A stretch of 64,000 nt of DNA from Thermovenabulum gondwanense (GCF_001601575.1 NZ_LOHZ01000022.1:62001-126000), one strand, 5' to 3'; positions 9,982-18,812 are shown, numbered from the stretch's first letter. Notes: generated by a model from the letters alone, not told the origin. A program made the numbers and translations.

Positions 9982-10010
9982 TTGATTATTTGTTAAAAAG
10001 GGGATATACT
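9982..10010 (+). promoter_or_regulatory. Candidate SigA promoter before ctc
   Basis: TTGATT at 9982-9987, 17-bp spacer, TATACT at 10005-10010, about 54 bases before the ctc start. Confidence 0.55.
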
Positions 10011-10063
10011 ATTGTATATGCATAGAAGCCATAATATTCCACAATTTTGAAAGGGGGATTTAT

Positions 10064-10696
10064 ATGGCACAGGTTACTCTGAAGGTTGCGGAGAGGAAAC
10101 TAAATAGTAAGGGCACACTCAGGGCTTTAAGAAGGGAAAGAAAAATTCCTGCGGTTTTGTACGGTAAAAACATAGAAAACAAATACTTAGCGGTGGACGA
10201 AATGGAGTTTTTAAAAGCCATTAAGGGGCATGGGGAAAGCGTCCTCATAGACCTTATCTTTGGCAACGAAAAACACACAGTAATTATTAAAGAAATTCAA
10301 AGGGATCTACTAAACAACGTTATAAACCACATAGATTTTTATAAAGTTTCCATGACCGATAAGGTAGAGGTGGACGTGCCCATATTATTAAAAGGCGAGC
10401 CGGAAGGCGTAAAAATGGGCGGAGTTTTACAGCACCAGCTGGATGAACTTACAATAGAGGCTCTACCGCAGGATATTCCCGAACATATCGAAGTGGATAT
10501 TTCCCATTTGAAGATAGGAGATGTTCTTACCGTAAAGGAAATAAGCCTTCCCGACAAAATAACCGTGCTCGACGACCCCGAAGAAATTGTGGTAGCGGTT
10601 CTCGCACCCGCGGTTGAGGAAGAGGAAGGAGCTGGAGCCGCTGAAGGCGAACCTGAAGTGATAGCAAAAGGTAAAGAAAAGAAACAAGAGGAGTAG
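10064..10696 (+). CDS. rplY: 50S ribosomal protein L25 / general stress protein Ctc
   Basis: 210 aa, the long L25-TL5-CTC form. The 5S-rRNA-binding N-terminal domain (about 1-95, RKIPAVLYGKNIENKYLAV) is followed by the C-terminal beta domain (about 96-185, DVPILLKGEPEGVKMGGVL) and an acidic Glu/Ala-rich tail. It sits between prs and pth, as in Bacillus. Expression probably comes from the promoter at 9982. Confidence 0.95.
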   Translation: MAQVTLKVAERKLNSKGTLRALRRERKIPAVLYGKNIENKYLAVDEMEFLKAIKGHGESVLIDLIFGNEKHTVIIKEIQRDLLNNVINHIDFYKVSMTDKVEVDVPILLKGEPEGVKMGGVLQHQLDELTIEALPQDIPEHIEVDISHLKIGDVLTVKEISLPDKITVLDDPEEIVVAVLAPAVEEEEGAGAAEGEPEVIAKGKEKKQEE

Positions 10697-10701
10697 TGTA
10701 A

Positions 10702-11271
10702 ATGCATTTAATTGCAGGCCTGGGTAATCCGGGTAAACAATACGAAAAAACGAGGCACAACATTGGTTTTATGGTGCTGGACCTTATAGCCGAGGAACTG
10801 GGAACGGTAATAAACAAAATTAAATTCAAAGCCCTTTACAGCGACATTTATTACAAAGAAGAAAAATTAATTCTTTTAAAACCCATGACATACATGAATC
10901 TGTCGGGGGAAAGCATTAAAGAGGCAGTAAGTTTTTACAAACTGCCTCTTTCCAGCTTAATAGTTGTATACGATGACATGGACCTGCCCCTTGGCAGAAT
11001 AAGGATAAAAAAAGGGGGCAGCAGCGGAGGGCACAAGGGGATAGAATCCATAATCTACCATATAAATTCTGAAGAATTTACGAGGGTGCGGGTGGGGATA
11101 GGAAAACCAAAACCCGGTCAGGATACAATAAGTCATGTTCTGGGCACTTTTCAGGAAGACGAAAGGGAAAAAGCGAGAGAAATTATACAGCTTGCGGCCA
11201 AAGCCGCTTTATGCGTAGTAGAAAAAGGCATAGAAAATGCGATGAATGATTACAATGGCATTAAATTATAA
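10702..11271 (+). CDS. pth: Peptidyl-tRNA hydrolase
   Basis: 189 aa. It hydrolyses peptidyl-tRNA released from stalled ribosomes. Signatures are LIAGLGNPGKQYEKTRHNIGFMVLD with the catalytic His near residue 20, KPMTYMNLSG, VYDDMDLPLG with its conserved Asp near 93, and GGSSGGHKGIESI. It starts six bases after the ctc stop. Confidence 0.97.
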   Translation: MHLIAGLGNPGKQYEKTRHNIGFMVLDLIAEELGTVINKIKFKALYSDIYYKEEKLILLKPMTYMNLSGESIKEAVSFYKLPLSSLIVVYDDMDLPLGRIRIKKGGSSGGHKGIESIIYHINSEEFTRVRVGIGKPKPGQDTISHVLGTFQEDEREKAREIIQLAAKAALCVVEKGIENAMNDYNGIKL

Positions 11272-11343
11272 AAAAATTTACATAAATTACCGGGAATTTT
11301 ATTAATTAAACAGGGCATCCTGAATTTTAGAGGAGGGATGCCC

Positions 11344-11655
11344 GTGTCTGTTATAAAAAAATTGTTTTACGGGATGGGTCTTGCTGCTCTTGCCTACATG
11401 ATTATGCCGGATAAAATGAAAAAAAAGGTAGAACCCATGGTTTCTAAGAGAATGGATGAGGCAAAAATGCTGGCAGAGAAAGGCAAGAACATGCTAAAAA
11501 AAAACTTTGATGAAAAAAAAGAAGATATCATGGATAAAATTTGTGGTGATGAGGCTCCTGAAAAAGAAGAGGTGGATTTGAAAAAGGAAATTGAGGAATT
11601 AAAAGCGACAGTTAAGGCACTTCAAAACGAAATAAAAGAATCCCGCATTTATTAA
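11344..11655 (+). CDS. Small membrane-anchored coiled-coil protein (YtxH-like)
   Basis: 103 aa. A short hydrophobic N-terminal segment (FYGMGLAALAYMIMP) is followed by a long Lys/Glu-rich helix with heptad character to the C-terminus. It resembles YtxH-type small proteins in layout only. GTG 11344 is preferred because AGGAGGG ends six bases before it; the ATG at 11338 abuts the ribosome site. No function can be assigned. Confidence 0.55.
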   Translation: MSVIKKLFYGMGLAALAYMIMPDKMKKKVEPMVSKRMDEAKMLAEKGKNMLKKNFDEKKEDIMDKICGDEAPEKEEVDLKKEIEELKATVKALQNEIKESRIY

Positions 11656-11667
11656 AAAAAATTTTAA

Positions 11668-11699
11668 AGCTGGCCGGAAAAATCTGGCCAGCTTTTTTG
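11668..11699. terminator. Bidirectional terminator between convergent genes
   Basis: Eight-base arms AGCTGGCC / GGCCAGCT. A T run follows on the plus strand, and an A-rich tract precedes it, giving a T tail on the minus strand for the symporter gene. Confidence 0.85.
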
Positions 11700-11709
11700 T
11701 TAAATTTTA

Positions 11710-12933
11710 TTATAGTGCTTTAGCTACGTCCGGGTTAAGTTCTCCTTCGGTAGCCGCAACCACCACGGAGCCGGCAATATCACCGGTTACGTTGATGCAG
11801 GTCCTGGGCATATCTAATATCCTGTCAATACCGGCAATCAATGCAATACCTTCTAAGGGGAGACCTACCGACTGCAGCACCATGGATAGCATTATAAGGC
11901 CGGCACCGGGAACACCGGCAGTTCCTATGGATGCAAGGGTGGCGGTTAGAATAATGGTAAGCTGCTGGGATAGGGTTAGGTTAATTCCGAAAATCTGGGC
12001 GACGAAAAGCGCGCAGACTCCCTGGTACAATGCCGTTCCGTCCATGTTAATGGTGGCTCCTAAGGGCAGGACGAAGCTGGATACGGATTTTGAAACCCCA
12101 AGGTTTTTCTCGGTGACATCCATGCTTACGGGAAGGGTAGCGGAGCTGCTGCAGGTGGTAAAGGCTACCAGCATGGCAGGGGCAGCCCCTTTGAAAAATT
12201 TTGCCGGACTAATTTTGCCGAATATCCTCACAAGGGTGGAGTAGACTATGCCTGCGTGGAGAGCAACTCCAAGATAAACAGCTATTATAACCTTTAAAAG
12301 GGGTAGGAGCACTTTGGGACCATTGGCGGCTACAACGGGGACGATAAGGGCGAATACACCGATGGGAGCGTATTCCATTATGATTCCGACTATTTTATAA
12401 CTCACTTCTGCCAGGCTCTCAAAAAAGTCGAGCACCGGTTTTCCTTTTTCCCGGGCAATGGTTATTCCTATTCCCAGGAACAGGGCAAAAGCGATGATTT
12501 GAAGCATGTTAGCATCTACCATAGCTTTTACCGGGTTTGTCGGAATGATGTTTAAAAGGGTTTCCACCACCGACGGAGCTTTGTTTACCTCAACCTTTGC
12601 GTTAGCCGGAAGAGTAAGACCGAAGCCCGGATCGATAATGTTTCCAAGGATTAGGCCAAGGGTTACGGCAAAAGCTGTAGTCAAAAGGTAGTAGGCTATG
12701 GTTTTTACTCCAATCCTTCCAAGCCTTCTTACATCACCCGTGCTTGCTGCTCCTACAACTAAGGATGAAAGAACCAGCGGGATGATGATCATCTTAATGA
12801 GGTTAAGAAATAGGTCGCCGAAGGGTTTGATATAGGTCTTAGCTGCATCGGGCGCAGATTGGAAGAAGAGACCCACTATTATACCAACTATAAGTCCTAT
12901 AAAAATTTTGGTGGTTAAATTGAGCTTCTTCAT
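11710..12933 (-). CDS. Dicarboxylate/amino acid:cation symporter (DAACS family)
   Basis: 407 aa integral membrane protein of the GltP/GltT/DctA type, with about eight helices and two re-entrant loops. The signature AFTTCSSSATLPVSM (HP1), the TM7 motif NMDGTALYQG and RILDMPRTCINVTGD in the last helix are typical of Na+- or H+-coupled aspartate/glutamate or C4-dicarboxylate carriers. The exact substrate cannot be read. It stands alone on the minus strand and is convergent with pth. A paralogue lies at 28069-29352. Confidence 0.88.
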   Translation of the reverse strand: MKKLNLTTKIFIGLIVGIIVGLFFQSAPDAAKTYIKPFGDLFLNLIKMIIIPLVLSSLVVGAASTGDVRRLGRIGVKTIAYYLLTTAFAVTLGLILGNIIDPGFGLTLPANAKVEVNKAPSVVETLLNIIPTNPVKAMVDANMLQIIAFALFLGIGITIAREKGKPVLDFFESLAEVSYKIVGIIMEYAPIGVFALIVPVVAANGPKVLLPLLKVIIAVYLGVALHAGIVYSTLVRIFGKISPAKFFKGAAPAMLVAFTTCSSSATLPVSMDVTEKNLGVSKSVSSFVLPLGATINMDGTALYQGVCALFVAQIFGINLTLSQQLTIILTATLASIGTAGVPGAGLIMLSMVLQSVGLPLEGIALIAGIDRILDMPRTCINVTGDIAGSVVVAATEGELNPDVAKAL

Positions 12934-13114
12934 GCAAACACCCTCCTTTATAATTTTTTTAAAATATATTTTCTCAATAAAATATTATACAATTTACCCC
13001 ACAGAAAATAAATAAAATACCACAAAATACTACACAAAAGTAAAGACAAATATGAAATATTACAATATTTTACCCTATTAAGACAAAACTATTAATTAAA
13101 ATTATTAAACAATG

Positions 13115-13140
13115 TCACCAGAACATATGTTATCTGGTGA
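13115..13140. promoter_or_regulatory. Dyad upstream of the mtl promoter, probable MtlR activator site
   Basis: Eight-base arms TCACCAGA (13115-13122) and TCTGGTGA (13133-13140) flank a 10-base centre. The dyad ends 11 bases before the -35 box of mtlA, a position suited to an activator. MtlR is a known PRD-type activator of mannitol operons; binding here is inferred. The 320-base gap between the symporter and mtlA holds this site, the promoter, the second dyad, and otherwise AT-rich sequence. Confidence 0.55.
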
Positions 13141-13151
13141 ATATGTTTTCC

Positions 13152-13180
13152 TTGAAAATCAATGCACAAAGGTATATCAT
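13152..13180 (+). promoter_or_regulatory. Promoter of the mannitol operon
   Basis: TTGAAA at 13152-13157, 17-bp spacer, TATCAT at 13175-13180. The predicted transcript start is near 13187, leaving a leader of about 68 bases. Confidence 0.65.
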
Positions 13181-13213
13181 AAAATCGGAGAATTTCAAAT
13201 GCTAATTAAAAAA

Positions 13214-13234
13214 TGTCACCAAATGCGGGTGACA
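13214..13234. promoter_or_regulatory. Second dyad in the mtl leader, just before the ribosome site
   Basis: TGTCACC (13214-13220) and GGTGACA (13228-13234) separated by seven bases. It shares the CACC/GGTG core with the upstream dyad but lies downstream of the predicted start, where it could act as an operator or as an RNA hairpin next to AGGAGGT. Confidence 0.5.
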
Positions 13235-13254
13235 AAATTTAAAGGAGGTAGGCT

Positions 13255-14619
13255 ATGAGGACAAAAATTCAAAGCTTTGGGCGGTTTTTAAGCGGGATGG
13301 TGATGCCTAACATCGGGGCTTTTATAGCCTGGGGTCTCATAACGGCCTTTTTCATTCCTACCGGCTGGCTGCCCAATGAAAAGCTGGCAAAACTCGTGGG
13401 CCCCATGATAGTATACCTGCTCCCCGTTCTAATTGGCTATACCGGAGGGAAGATGGTTCACGGCGTTCGCGGCGGAGTAGTGGGTGCTGTGGCAACAATG
13501 GGCGTAGTTGTGGGTGCTGATGTTCCGATGTTTCTGGGCGCCATGATTATGGGACCGCTCGGGGGATATGCAATTAAAAAGTTTGATGAAGCTTTTCAGG
13601 ACAAAATTCCAGCGGGTTTTGAAATGCTTGTAAACAACTTTTCTGCCGGTATCATAGGTATGATTATTACCCTGCTCGCATATCTTGGAATCGGCCCGGT
13701 GGTTCAGGCCTTAAATAACTTCCTTGCCTCAGGAGTTCAGGCGATAGTAAATGCAAAACTCCTGCCCCTTGCATCCTTGTTTATAGAACCCGGTAAAATC
13801 CTCTTTTTAAATAACGCTATAAACCACGGGATTCTTGCACCCCTCGGAGTACAGCAGGCAGCACAAACGGGCAAATCTATTTTCTTCCTCCTGGAAACAA
13901 ATCCCGGTCCCGGTCTTGGAGTGCTCTTGGCTTACTGGCTGGTGGGTAAGGGCATAGCAAAGGAGTCCGCTCCAGGGGCTATTATTATACACTTTTTTGG
14001 CGGTATTCACGAGATTTACTTCCCCTACGTCCTGATGAACCCAATCCTGCTGCTGGCGGTAATCCTCGGAGGAGCAACCGGCGTATTTACCTTCGTGGTA
14101 ATGGGCGCAGGGCTTGTGGCCACCCCGTCTCCCGGAAGCATATTTGCCGAGCTTGCCATGACACCTAAAGGGGGATATATCCCGGTTATTTCGGGTATTG
14201 CGCTTTCTGCTCTCGTATCCTTCCTGGTTTCCTCAGCCCTGTTAAAGAGATTTGGCCAGGAGGAAGGAGATTTGATTGCGGCCCAGGATATGGTAGATCA
14301 GCTGAAAGGGAAACAAGCCTTTCATGCGGTGAAGAAAACTACCAGCGTAAGGAAAATAGTTTTTGCCTGCGATGGCGGCATGGGTTCTTCTGCCATGGGG
14401 GCTACCGTTTTGAGAAAAAAGATTCAGGAAGCCGGTTTAAAGGTAGAGGTAGTTCATTCAGCTATCAATGAAATTCCGCAGGATGCCGATATAGTTATAT
14501 CCCACAAAGAGCTTACAGAAAGAGCAAGGGAAAAGGCTCCCAATGCGGAACACATATCCATAGAAACCTTTGTAAATAATCCCGTTTACGATGAAATAGT
14601 AAAAAGGCTTTCCAAGTGA
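13255..14619 (+). CDS. mtlA: PTS mannitol transporter, IICB components
   Basis: 454 aa. The membrane IIC domain (about 1-335) imports mannitol; GGIHEIYFPYV is the conserved IIC loop. The cytosolic IIB domain (about 365-454) has the phosphocysteine loop VFACDGGMGSSAMGA, with Cys near residue 375. No IIA domain is fused; that is supplied by mtlF two genes downstream. ATG at 13255 follows AAAGGAGGT. Together with mtlR, mtlF and mtlD this forms a complete mannitol utilisation locus. Confidence 0.96.
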   Translation: MRTKIQSFGRFLSGMVMPNIGAFIAWGLITAFFIPTGWLPNEKLAKLVGPMIVYLLPVLIGYTGGKMVHGVRGGVVGAVATMGVVVGADVPMFLGAMIMGPLGGYAIKKFDEAFQDKIPAGFEMLVNNFSAGIIGMIITLLAYLGIGPVVQALNNFLASGVQAIVNAKLLPLASLFIEPGKILFLNNAINHGILAPLGVQQAAQTGKSIFFLLETNPGPGLGVLLAYWLVGKGIAKESAPGAIIIHFFGGIHEIYFPYVLMNPILLLAVILGGATGVFTFVVMGAGLVATPSPGSIFAELAMTPKGGYIPVISGIALSALVSFLVSSALLKRFGQEEGDLIAAQDMVDQLKGKQAFHAVKKTTSVRKIVFACDGGMGSSAMGATVLRKKIQEAGLKVEVVHSAINEIPQDADIVISHKELTERAREKAPNAEHISIETFVNNPVYDEIVKRLSK

Positions 14620-14640
14620 TATAATAATTTAAAATAAAAT

Positions 14641-14675
14641 AAAGTAACGGCAAATGCCGTTACTTTAAATTTTTT
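14641..14675 (+). terminator. Strong hairpin between mtlA and mtlR
   Basis: Perfect arms AAAGTAACGGCA (14641-14652) and TGCCGTTACTTT (14655-14666), then AAATTTTTT. It probably lowers read-through from mtlA into mtlR rather than ending the operon, because no clear promoter is visible before mtlR. Confidence 0.8.
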
Positions 14676-14678
14676 GGT

Positions 14679-16769
14679 ATGGTGATGAATATGGCCGATG
14701 AATTGGAAACGAGGGAAAAAAGGATTTTAGAATTTCTACTGAAAGGCCCCAAAACCGCACAGGATTTGGCCAAAGAACTTTCGGTATCCCGGAGGACAAT
14801 TTTGAGGGATTTGCCGTCGCTGGAAGAAAAGCTTAAAAAAAGAGGGCTTTTTCTTGAAAGAAAGGCCGGCAAGGGTATCAAGTTAAGAGGACCCGATAGT
14901 GCTATCGAAAACCTGTCAAAAGAGCTTTCTAAAAAAACGCTTTCTGAAGACAGGCTTCCCGCAAAAGAAAGGCAGATACTTGTGCTTTTAAACCTTATTG
15001 AAAAAAAGGGGATAGAAAAATTATACACCTTTGCAAGAGAACTCAGGGTAACGGAAGCGACTATAAGTTACGACTTAGACCAATTAGAAGGGATACTGGG
15101 GAAATACGAGCTTAAAATAATTAGAAAACCTGGGCTGGGAGTTTTCTTAGAGGGGGAGGAGAAAAATAAAAGGGCACTCCTGGCAGATCTGATTTACGAA
15201 CAGTTTAACGAGTCCGAGTTAATCGAGCTTTTAAAATCCAGGTTCGGGGAAAGAAATGCACCAGAAGAAGATTCCGGGGACATAATAGACGAAGTGAAGT
15301 TGAGGCTTTTAAAGTTTATTGAAAAAGATTTGATAAATGATATTGAAGAAGTTCTAAGGGAAATTACTGAGGAATTCGACATAAAACTGGCGGACAGTGC
15401 TTTTGCGGGGCTTTTGGTGCATATCGTCCTATCCGTGGCACGGCTGAAAAAGGGCGAAAAAATTACGATGGAAAAGAACGTCCTGGCAACCCTGGAAATG
15501 ACCCGGGAATTCCAGATAGCAAGATCTCTTGGGAAAAGGATGGAGGAAAAGGGGATTTTCCAAATTCCCGAGGAAGAACTCGGATATATAACCATGCACC
15601 TTCTGGGGGCAAAAATCAGAGAAAGAGAAGGATTTGACGAAATTTTCTACTTTATCAATGATGACGAAGCGTTGAAAATGGCGGAGGAAATTTTTATAAA
15701 TGCCGGTAAGGTCCTTCAAAAGGAAATTAATAAAGACAATAAGGCTGTTAAAGACCTTGCCCTGCACCTGAAACCCGCAATTGCAAGGTTGAGGCTAAAG
15801 ATGGATATAAGAAACCCCTTACTTTTTCAGCTAAAAGAAAAGTACAGCGATTTGATGGAAATCTGTAAAAGAGCTGTTGAACCTCTGGAGAACAGGCTTT
15901 TAATTAAATTTCCTGAATCGGAAATAGGATTTATTGCAATGCATGTGGGAGCTGCTGTGGAGAGGATGAAAAGGGACAAAAAATACAGCGTTATACTCGT
16001 CTGCCCCACCGGCATAGGAAGCTCTAAAATGCTTTACAGCAGAGTGGAAAAAGAACTTCCGCATTTAAAGGTCCTGGATGCGGTCTCCCTTCTCGAATTA
16101 GACGGGGCATTGGCGAAATACCCGGGAGTGGATCTTGTAATATCTACAATACCGATTGAATTACCCCGGGTAAAAACGATAAGCGTTTCCCCCCTTCTCA
16201 CAAAAAACGAAGTGGAGAAAATAAATACCCTCTTAAATGAAATAGAAAACCATTCAGCAGAAACCGAAAATGCCGAAGAAAATTCGGACTATCCCAAGGA
16301 AGAATTAAAAGATGCGATATTCAATCTGATAGAAAAAATGGTTTTTATCAAGGAAATAGCAAAGAAAAATATAGAAGGATTAATGGATGAGGTGATTAAA
16401 TATTTTAATGACGTCGTAGTAGACGGGAACCTATTGAAGGAAGATTTAAAAAGGAGAATGGAGCTGAGCGGCTGCGGAGTTCCTGGAACGGGGGTATACC
16501 TGCTGCACGCCAAATCCCGTTCGGTAAGGGAGCCGTTGTTTGGAGTTTTTGGAACAAAGGAAAAAATGTTTTTAAAAAACATGGATGGACAAAAGGAAGG
16601 TTACCGGGACTTTGTCCTGATGCTTTTACCGACGGAGGGTTATAAAAAAACCGCGGAAGTTTTTGCAAGGATAAGCGTTTTAATACTGGAGGATAAGGAA
16701 TTTTTAACAGCATTAAAAGGGCAGAACGAATCGCTGTTTATAAAAATACTGTTAAAGAAGCTTAAATAG
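14679..16769 (+). CDS. mtlR: Mannitol operon activator MtlR (PRD domains, EIIB-like, EIIA-like)
   Basis: 696 aa. Two N-terminal helix-turn-helix units (SRRTILRDLPSLEEKL near 30; VTEATISYDLDQLEG near 125) are followed by two PRDs with His residues in GLLVHIVLS, ITMHLLG and IAMHVGAA, a GatB-like IIB domain with VCPTGIGSSK (Cys near 443) and a C-terminal IIA-like domain with LLHAKS (His near 610). The PTS phosphorylates such proteins to set their activity. The start is uncertain: ATG 14679, ATG 14685 or ATG 14691, none with a strong ribosome site. mtlF follows after 10 bases. Confidence 0.9.
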   Translation: MVMNMADELETREKRILEFLLKGPKTAQDLAKELSVSRRTILRDLPSLEEKLKKRGLFLERKAGKGIKLRGPDSAIENLSKELSKKTLSEDRLPAKERQILVLLNLIEKKGIEKLYTFARELRVTEATISYDLDQLEGILGKYELKIIRKPGLGVFLEGEEKNKRALLADLIYEQFNESELIELLKSRFGERNAPEEDSGDIIDEVKLRLLKFIEKDLINDIEEVLREITEEFDIKLADSAFAGLLVHIVLSVARLKKGEKITMEKNVLATLEMTREFQIARSLGKRMEEKGIFQIPEEELGYITMHLLGAKIREREGFDEIFYFINDDEALKMAEEIFINAGKVLQKEINKDNKAVKDLALHLKPAIARLRLKMDIRNPLLFQLKEKYSDLMEICKRAVEPLENRLLIKFPESEIGFIAMHVGAAVERMKRDKKYSVILVCPTGIGSSKMLYSRVEKELPHLKVLDAVSLLELDGALAKYPGVDLVISTIPIELPRVKTISVSPLLTKNEVEKINTLLNEIENHSAETENAEENSDYPKEELKDAIFNLIEKMVFIKEIAKKNIEGLMDEVIKYFNDVVVDGNLLKEDLKRRMELSGCGVPGTGVYLLHAKSRSVREPLFGVFGTKEKMFLKNMDGQKEGYRDFVLMLLPTEGYKKTAEVFARISVLILEDKEFLTALKGQNESLFIKILLKKLK

Positions 16770-16779
16770 GAGGTTTTAG

Positions 16780-17262
16780 GTGCAAATGGTATTCGGTTTT
16801 TTAAAGAAAAACAATACTCAAAATAAAAACGGAGAAATAATAAAAGAAAGTATGATAGTGGTGGATGCAAAGGTAAGGGATAAATTTGAAGCAATAAAAA
16901 TGGCGGGAGAAATCCTGGTAAAGGAAGGATATGTGGAACCTGAATATATTGATGCAATGTTTGAAAGGGAAAGGATGCTCTCCACCTATATAGGCAATTT
17001 CATAGCCATACCTCACGGTGTGGGAGAGTCAAAAAAATACATTAAAAAAACCGGATTATCGGTTATTCACGTGTCCGATGGAGTAGACTTTGGAGATAAT
17101 AATATAGTTTATCTTGTCATTGGCATAGCTGCCCTTGGAGATGAACATTTAAACATCCTGGCCAACATAGCCACCCTTTTTGAAAACGAAGAAAAGGTAA
17201 AGAAATTAATTCAAAATCCATCCAGGAAAGAAATTTTCGATTTTCTAAACGGGAGGATCTGA
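16780..17262 (+). CDS. mtlF: PTS mannitol IIA component
   Basis: 160 aa. IIA of the fructose/mannitol family; the phosphorylated His is in IAIPHGVGE near residue 75. It passes phosphate from HPr to the Cys of MtlA. GTG at 16780 follows TAGGAGGT, which overlaps the mtlR stop region. The mtlD start is two bases after its stop. Confidence 0.94.
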   Translation: MQMVFGFLKKNNTQNKNGEIIKESMIVVDAKVRDKFEAIKMAGEILVKEGYVEPEYIDAMFERERMLSTYIGNFIAIPHGVGESKKYIKKTGLSVIHVSDGVDFGDNNIVYLVIGIAALGDEHLNILANIATLFENEEKVKKLIQNPSRKEIFDFLNGRI

Positions 17263-17263
17263 C

Positions 17264-18421
17264 ATGAAAAAGGCGGTTCATTTTGGAGCCGGGAACATCG
17301 GAAGGGGATTTATCGGTTTTTTGCTTTCCCGGTCGGGTTTCGAGGTTACCTTTGTTGATGTGGATAGGGAACTCGTGGATTATTTGAATAAACACGGCAG
17401 GTACAGTGTGGTGGAAAAGTACGGAGAAAAAGAAACGGTTATCCCCGTGGAGGGGGTAAAAGCGGTAGTTTTTGAAGAGGAAGGGGAAATCATAAAAAAA
17501 ATTTCTGAAGCCGATATTATTACCACATCCGTAGGGCCAAAGGTACTGGAAGTAATTGCAGGAGTGATCAAAAAAGGGCTTCTTAAAAGAGAAAAAGAAA
17601 ACCTTGAGCCTGTAAATGTAATTGCGTGCGAAAACCTCATCAGGGCATCTACCCATTTAAAAGAATATATGTTGAGGGATTCGGATAAACAGGAACGAGA
17701 AATAATATCAAAAATTGCAGGGTTTCCCGACGCTGCGGTAGACAGGATAGTTCCTCCCCAGGAAAGGGATTATTCTAAGGTGTTAGTGGAGCCTTATTTC
17801 GAATGGACTGTGGAAAAGCCGGGTTTCAAAGGTAAAATTCTTGAAATAAAGGGCATCACCTGGGTGGAGGACCTTGAACCCTATATCGAAAGAAAAATTT
17901 TTATATTAAATGCCGGCCACGCGGTCTGCGCTTATTTAGGATATCTAAAAGGTTACAGAACCATAGAGGAATCCCTGCAGGATCCCGATATTTTAAATAC
18001 CGTAACCGGTGCCATGAGAGAGGCGGCTTTTTATCTTTCAAAAAAATTCGCTTTCGAAGGCCTGGAAGAATATATTAAAAAGACCTTAGACAGATTTAAG
18101 AACAAAGCGTTAAAAGATAGAGTGGAAAGGGTAGGAAGGGAGCCCTTGAGAAAACTTTCTATTAATGAAAGATTGGTAAGACCGGCCAAGGAAGTCGCCG
18201 ATTTAGGAGCAAAACCGGTAAACCTTGCAAAAGGAATAGCTGCAGCCCTCCTCTTTGACTACCCGGAAGACAAAGAAGCTTTGAGACTTAAGGAAATGCT
18301 AAAAAATCAGGGGATGGAATACGTTTTAAATTATGTTTTAGGTTTATCGAGGGAGGATGCAGATCTAATCCGTCTTATAATGGAAAATTATAATAATCTT
18401 TTGGGCGAAAGAAAATCATAA
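17264..18421 (+). CDS. mtlD: Mannitol-1-phosphate 5-dehydrogenase
   Basis: 385 aa. NAD-dependent oxidation of mannitol-1-phosphate to fructose-6-phosphate. The Rossmann start is VHFGAGNIGRGFIGFLL, and the family motif KIFILNAGHAVCAYLGYLKG lies at about 208-227, containing the catalytic Lys/Asn/His. It has normal family length and ends the mtl operon at a terminator. Confidence 0.96.
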   Translation: MKKAVHFGAGNIGRGFIGFLLSRSGFEVTFVDVDRELVDYLNKHGRYSVVEKYGEKETVIPVEGVKAVVFEEEGEIIKKISEADIITTSVGPKVLEVIAGVIKKGLLKREKENLEPVNVIACENLIRASTHLKEYMLRDSDKQEREIISKIAGFPDAAVDRIVPPQERDYSKVLVEPYFEWTVEKPGFKGKILEIKGITWVEDLEPYIERKIFILNAGHAVCAYLGYLKGYRTIEESLQDPDILNTVTGAMREAAFYLSKKFAFEGLEEYIKKTLDRFKNKALKDRVERVGREPLRKLSINERLVRPAKEVADLGAKPVNLAKGIAAALLFDYPEDKEALRLKEMLKNQGMEYVLNYVLGLSREDADLIRLIMENYNNLLGERKS

Positions 18422-18457
18422 AATAGGGGACTTTATTAATAGCCCCTATTTTATTTT
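18420..18457 (+). terminator. Terminator of the mtl operon
   Basis: Ten-base arms AAAATAGGGG / CCCCTATTTT followed by a T-rich run; it starts within the mtlD stop codon. Confidence 0.85.
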
Positions 18458-18469
18458 TGCACTTTTATA

Positions 18470-18498
18470 TTGACGGCGAAAATTTATAATAGTATAAT
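18470..18498 (+). promoter_or_regulatory. SigA promoter of the selenoprotein gene
   Basis: TTGACG at 18470-18475, 17-bp spacer, perfect TATAAT at 18493-18498. The ribosome site AGGAGGTG follows at about 18510. Confidence 0.75.
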
Positions 18499-18523
18499 TA
18501 AATTAAATCAGGAGGTGAAAATA

Positions 18524-18808
18524 ATGGTAAATATTATAATAGATGAAAGGGCTAAAAAATACTTGGAAGAAAAGGGACTTTCCGAGGTCACCGTAAAGCT
18601 GGAAAAAATCGGCGGAGGATGAGCGGGCTGCAGATATATACCTGCCGTGTATGCGGGTTCGCCTGCCGATGCCTCTAATTACGATGTATACGAAGCGGAT
18701 GGAGTAAAAGTTTATGTAAGTCCCTTTATAGACGTAAGCAGGGGTTTAAAGATTTATCTTTCGGGCTTCAGCCTGTTTAAAGGCCTTGCCGTTGCCCCCG
18801 CTTATTAA
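18524..18808 (+). CDS. Small selenoprotein with in-frame UGA (HesB/IscA-like, CC/Se motif type)
   Basis: 94 codons from ATG 18524 to TAA 18806, with one in-frame TGA at 18620-18622 (codon 33). The reading frame is coding-like on both sides: MVNIIIDERAKKYLEEKG before, and AGCRYIPAVYAG through LAVAPAY after. The local motif is Gly-Gly-Gly-Sec-Ala-Gly-Cys, placing Sec three residues before a Cys, a redox or metal-binding arrangement. It has its own promoter and ribosome site. I believe it belongs to the small HesB-like or CC/Se-motif selenoprotein group of Clostridia, in which Cys replaces Sec in many members. The sel genes must lie elsewhere. Conventional annotation would miss it or call it broken. 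Confidence 0.85.
18620..18666 (+). promoter_or_regulatory. Candidate bacterial SECIS element
   Basis: Directly after the UGA, GCGGGC (18623-18628) can pair with GCCTGC (18661-18666), and inside it ATATAC pairs with GTGTAT around a CTGCC loop about 20 bases after the UGA. That distance suits SelB-dependent recoding. The fold was drawn by eye; a competing hairpin GCGGG-TTCG-CCTGC also exists. Confidence 0.5.
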
Positions 18809-18812
18809 AGAA

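Noticed and set aside
18524-18622. A truncated or frameshifted 32-codon gene ending at TGA 18620.
   Set aside because: The same frame continues as good coding sequence to 18808, with a Sec/Cys motif and a hairpin after the UGA, so recoding is the better reading.
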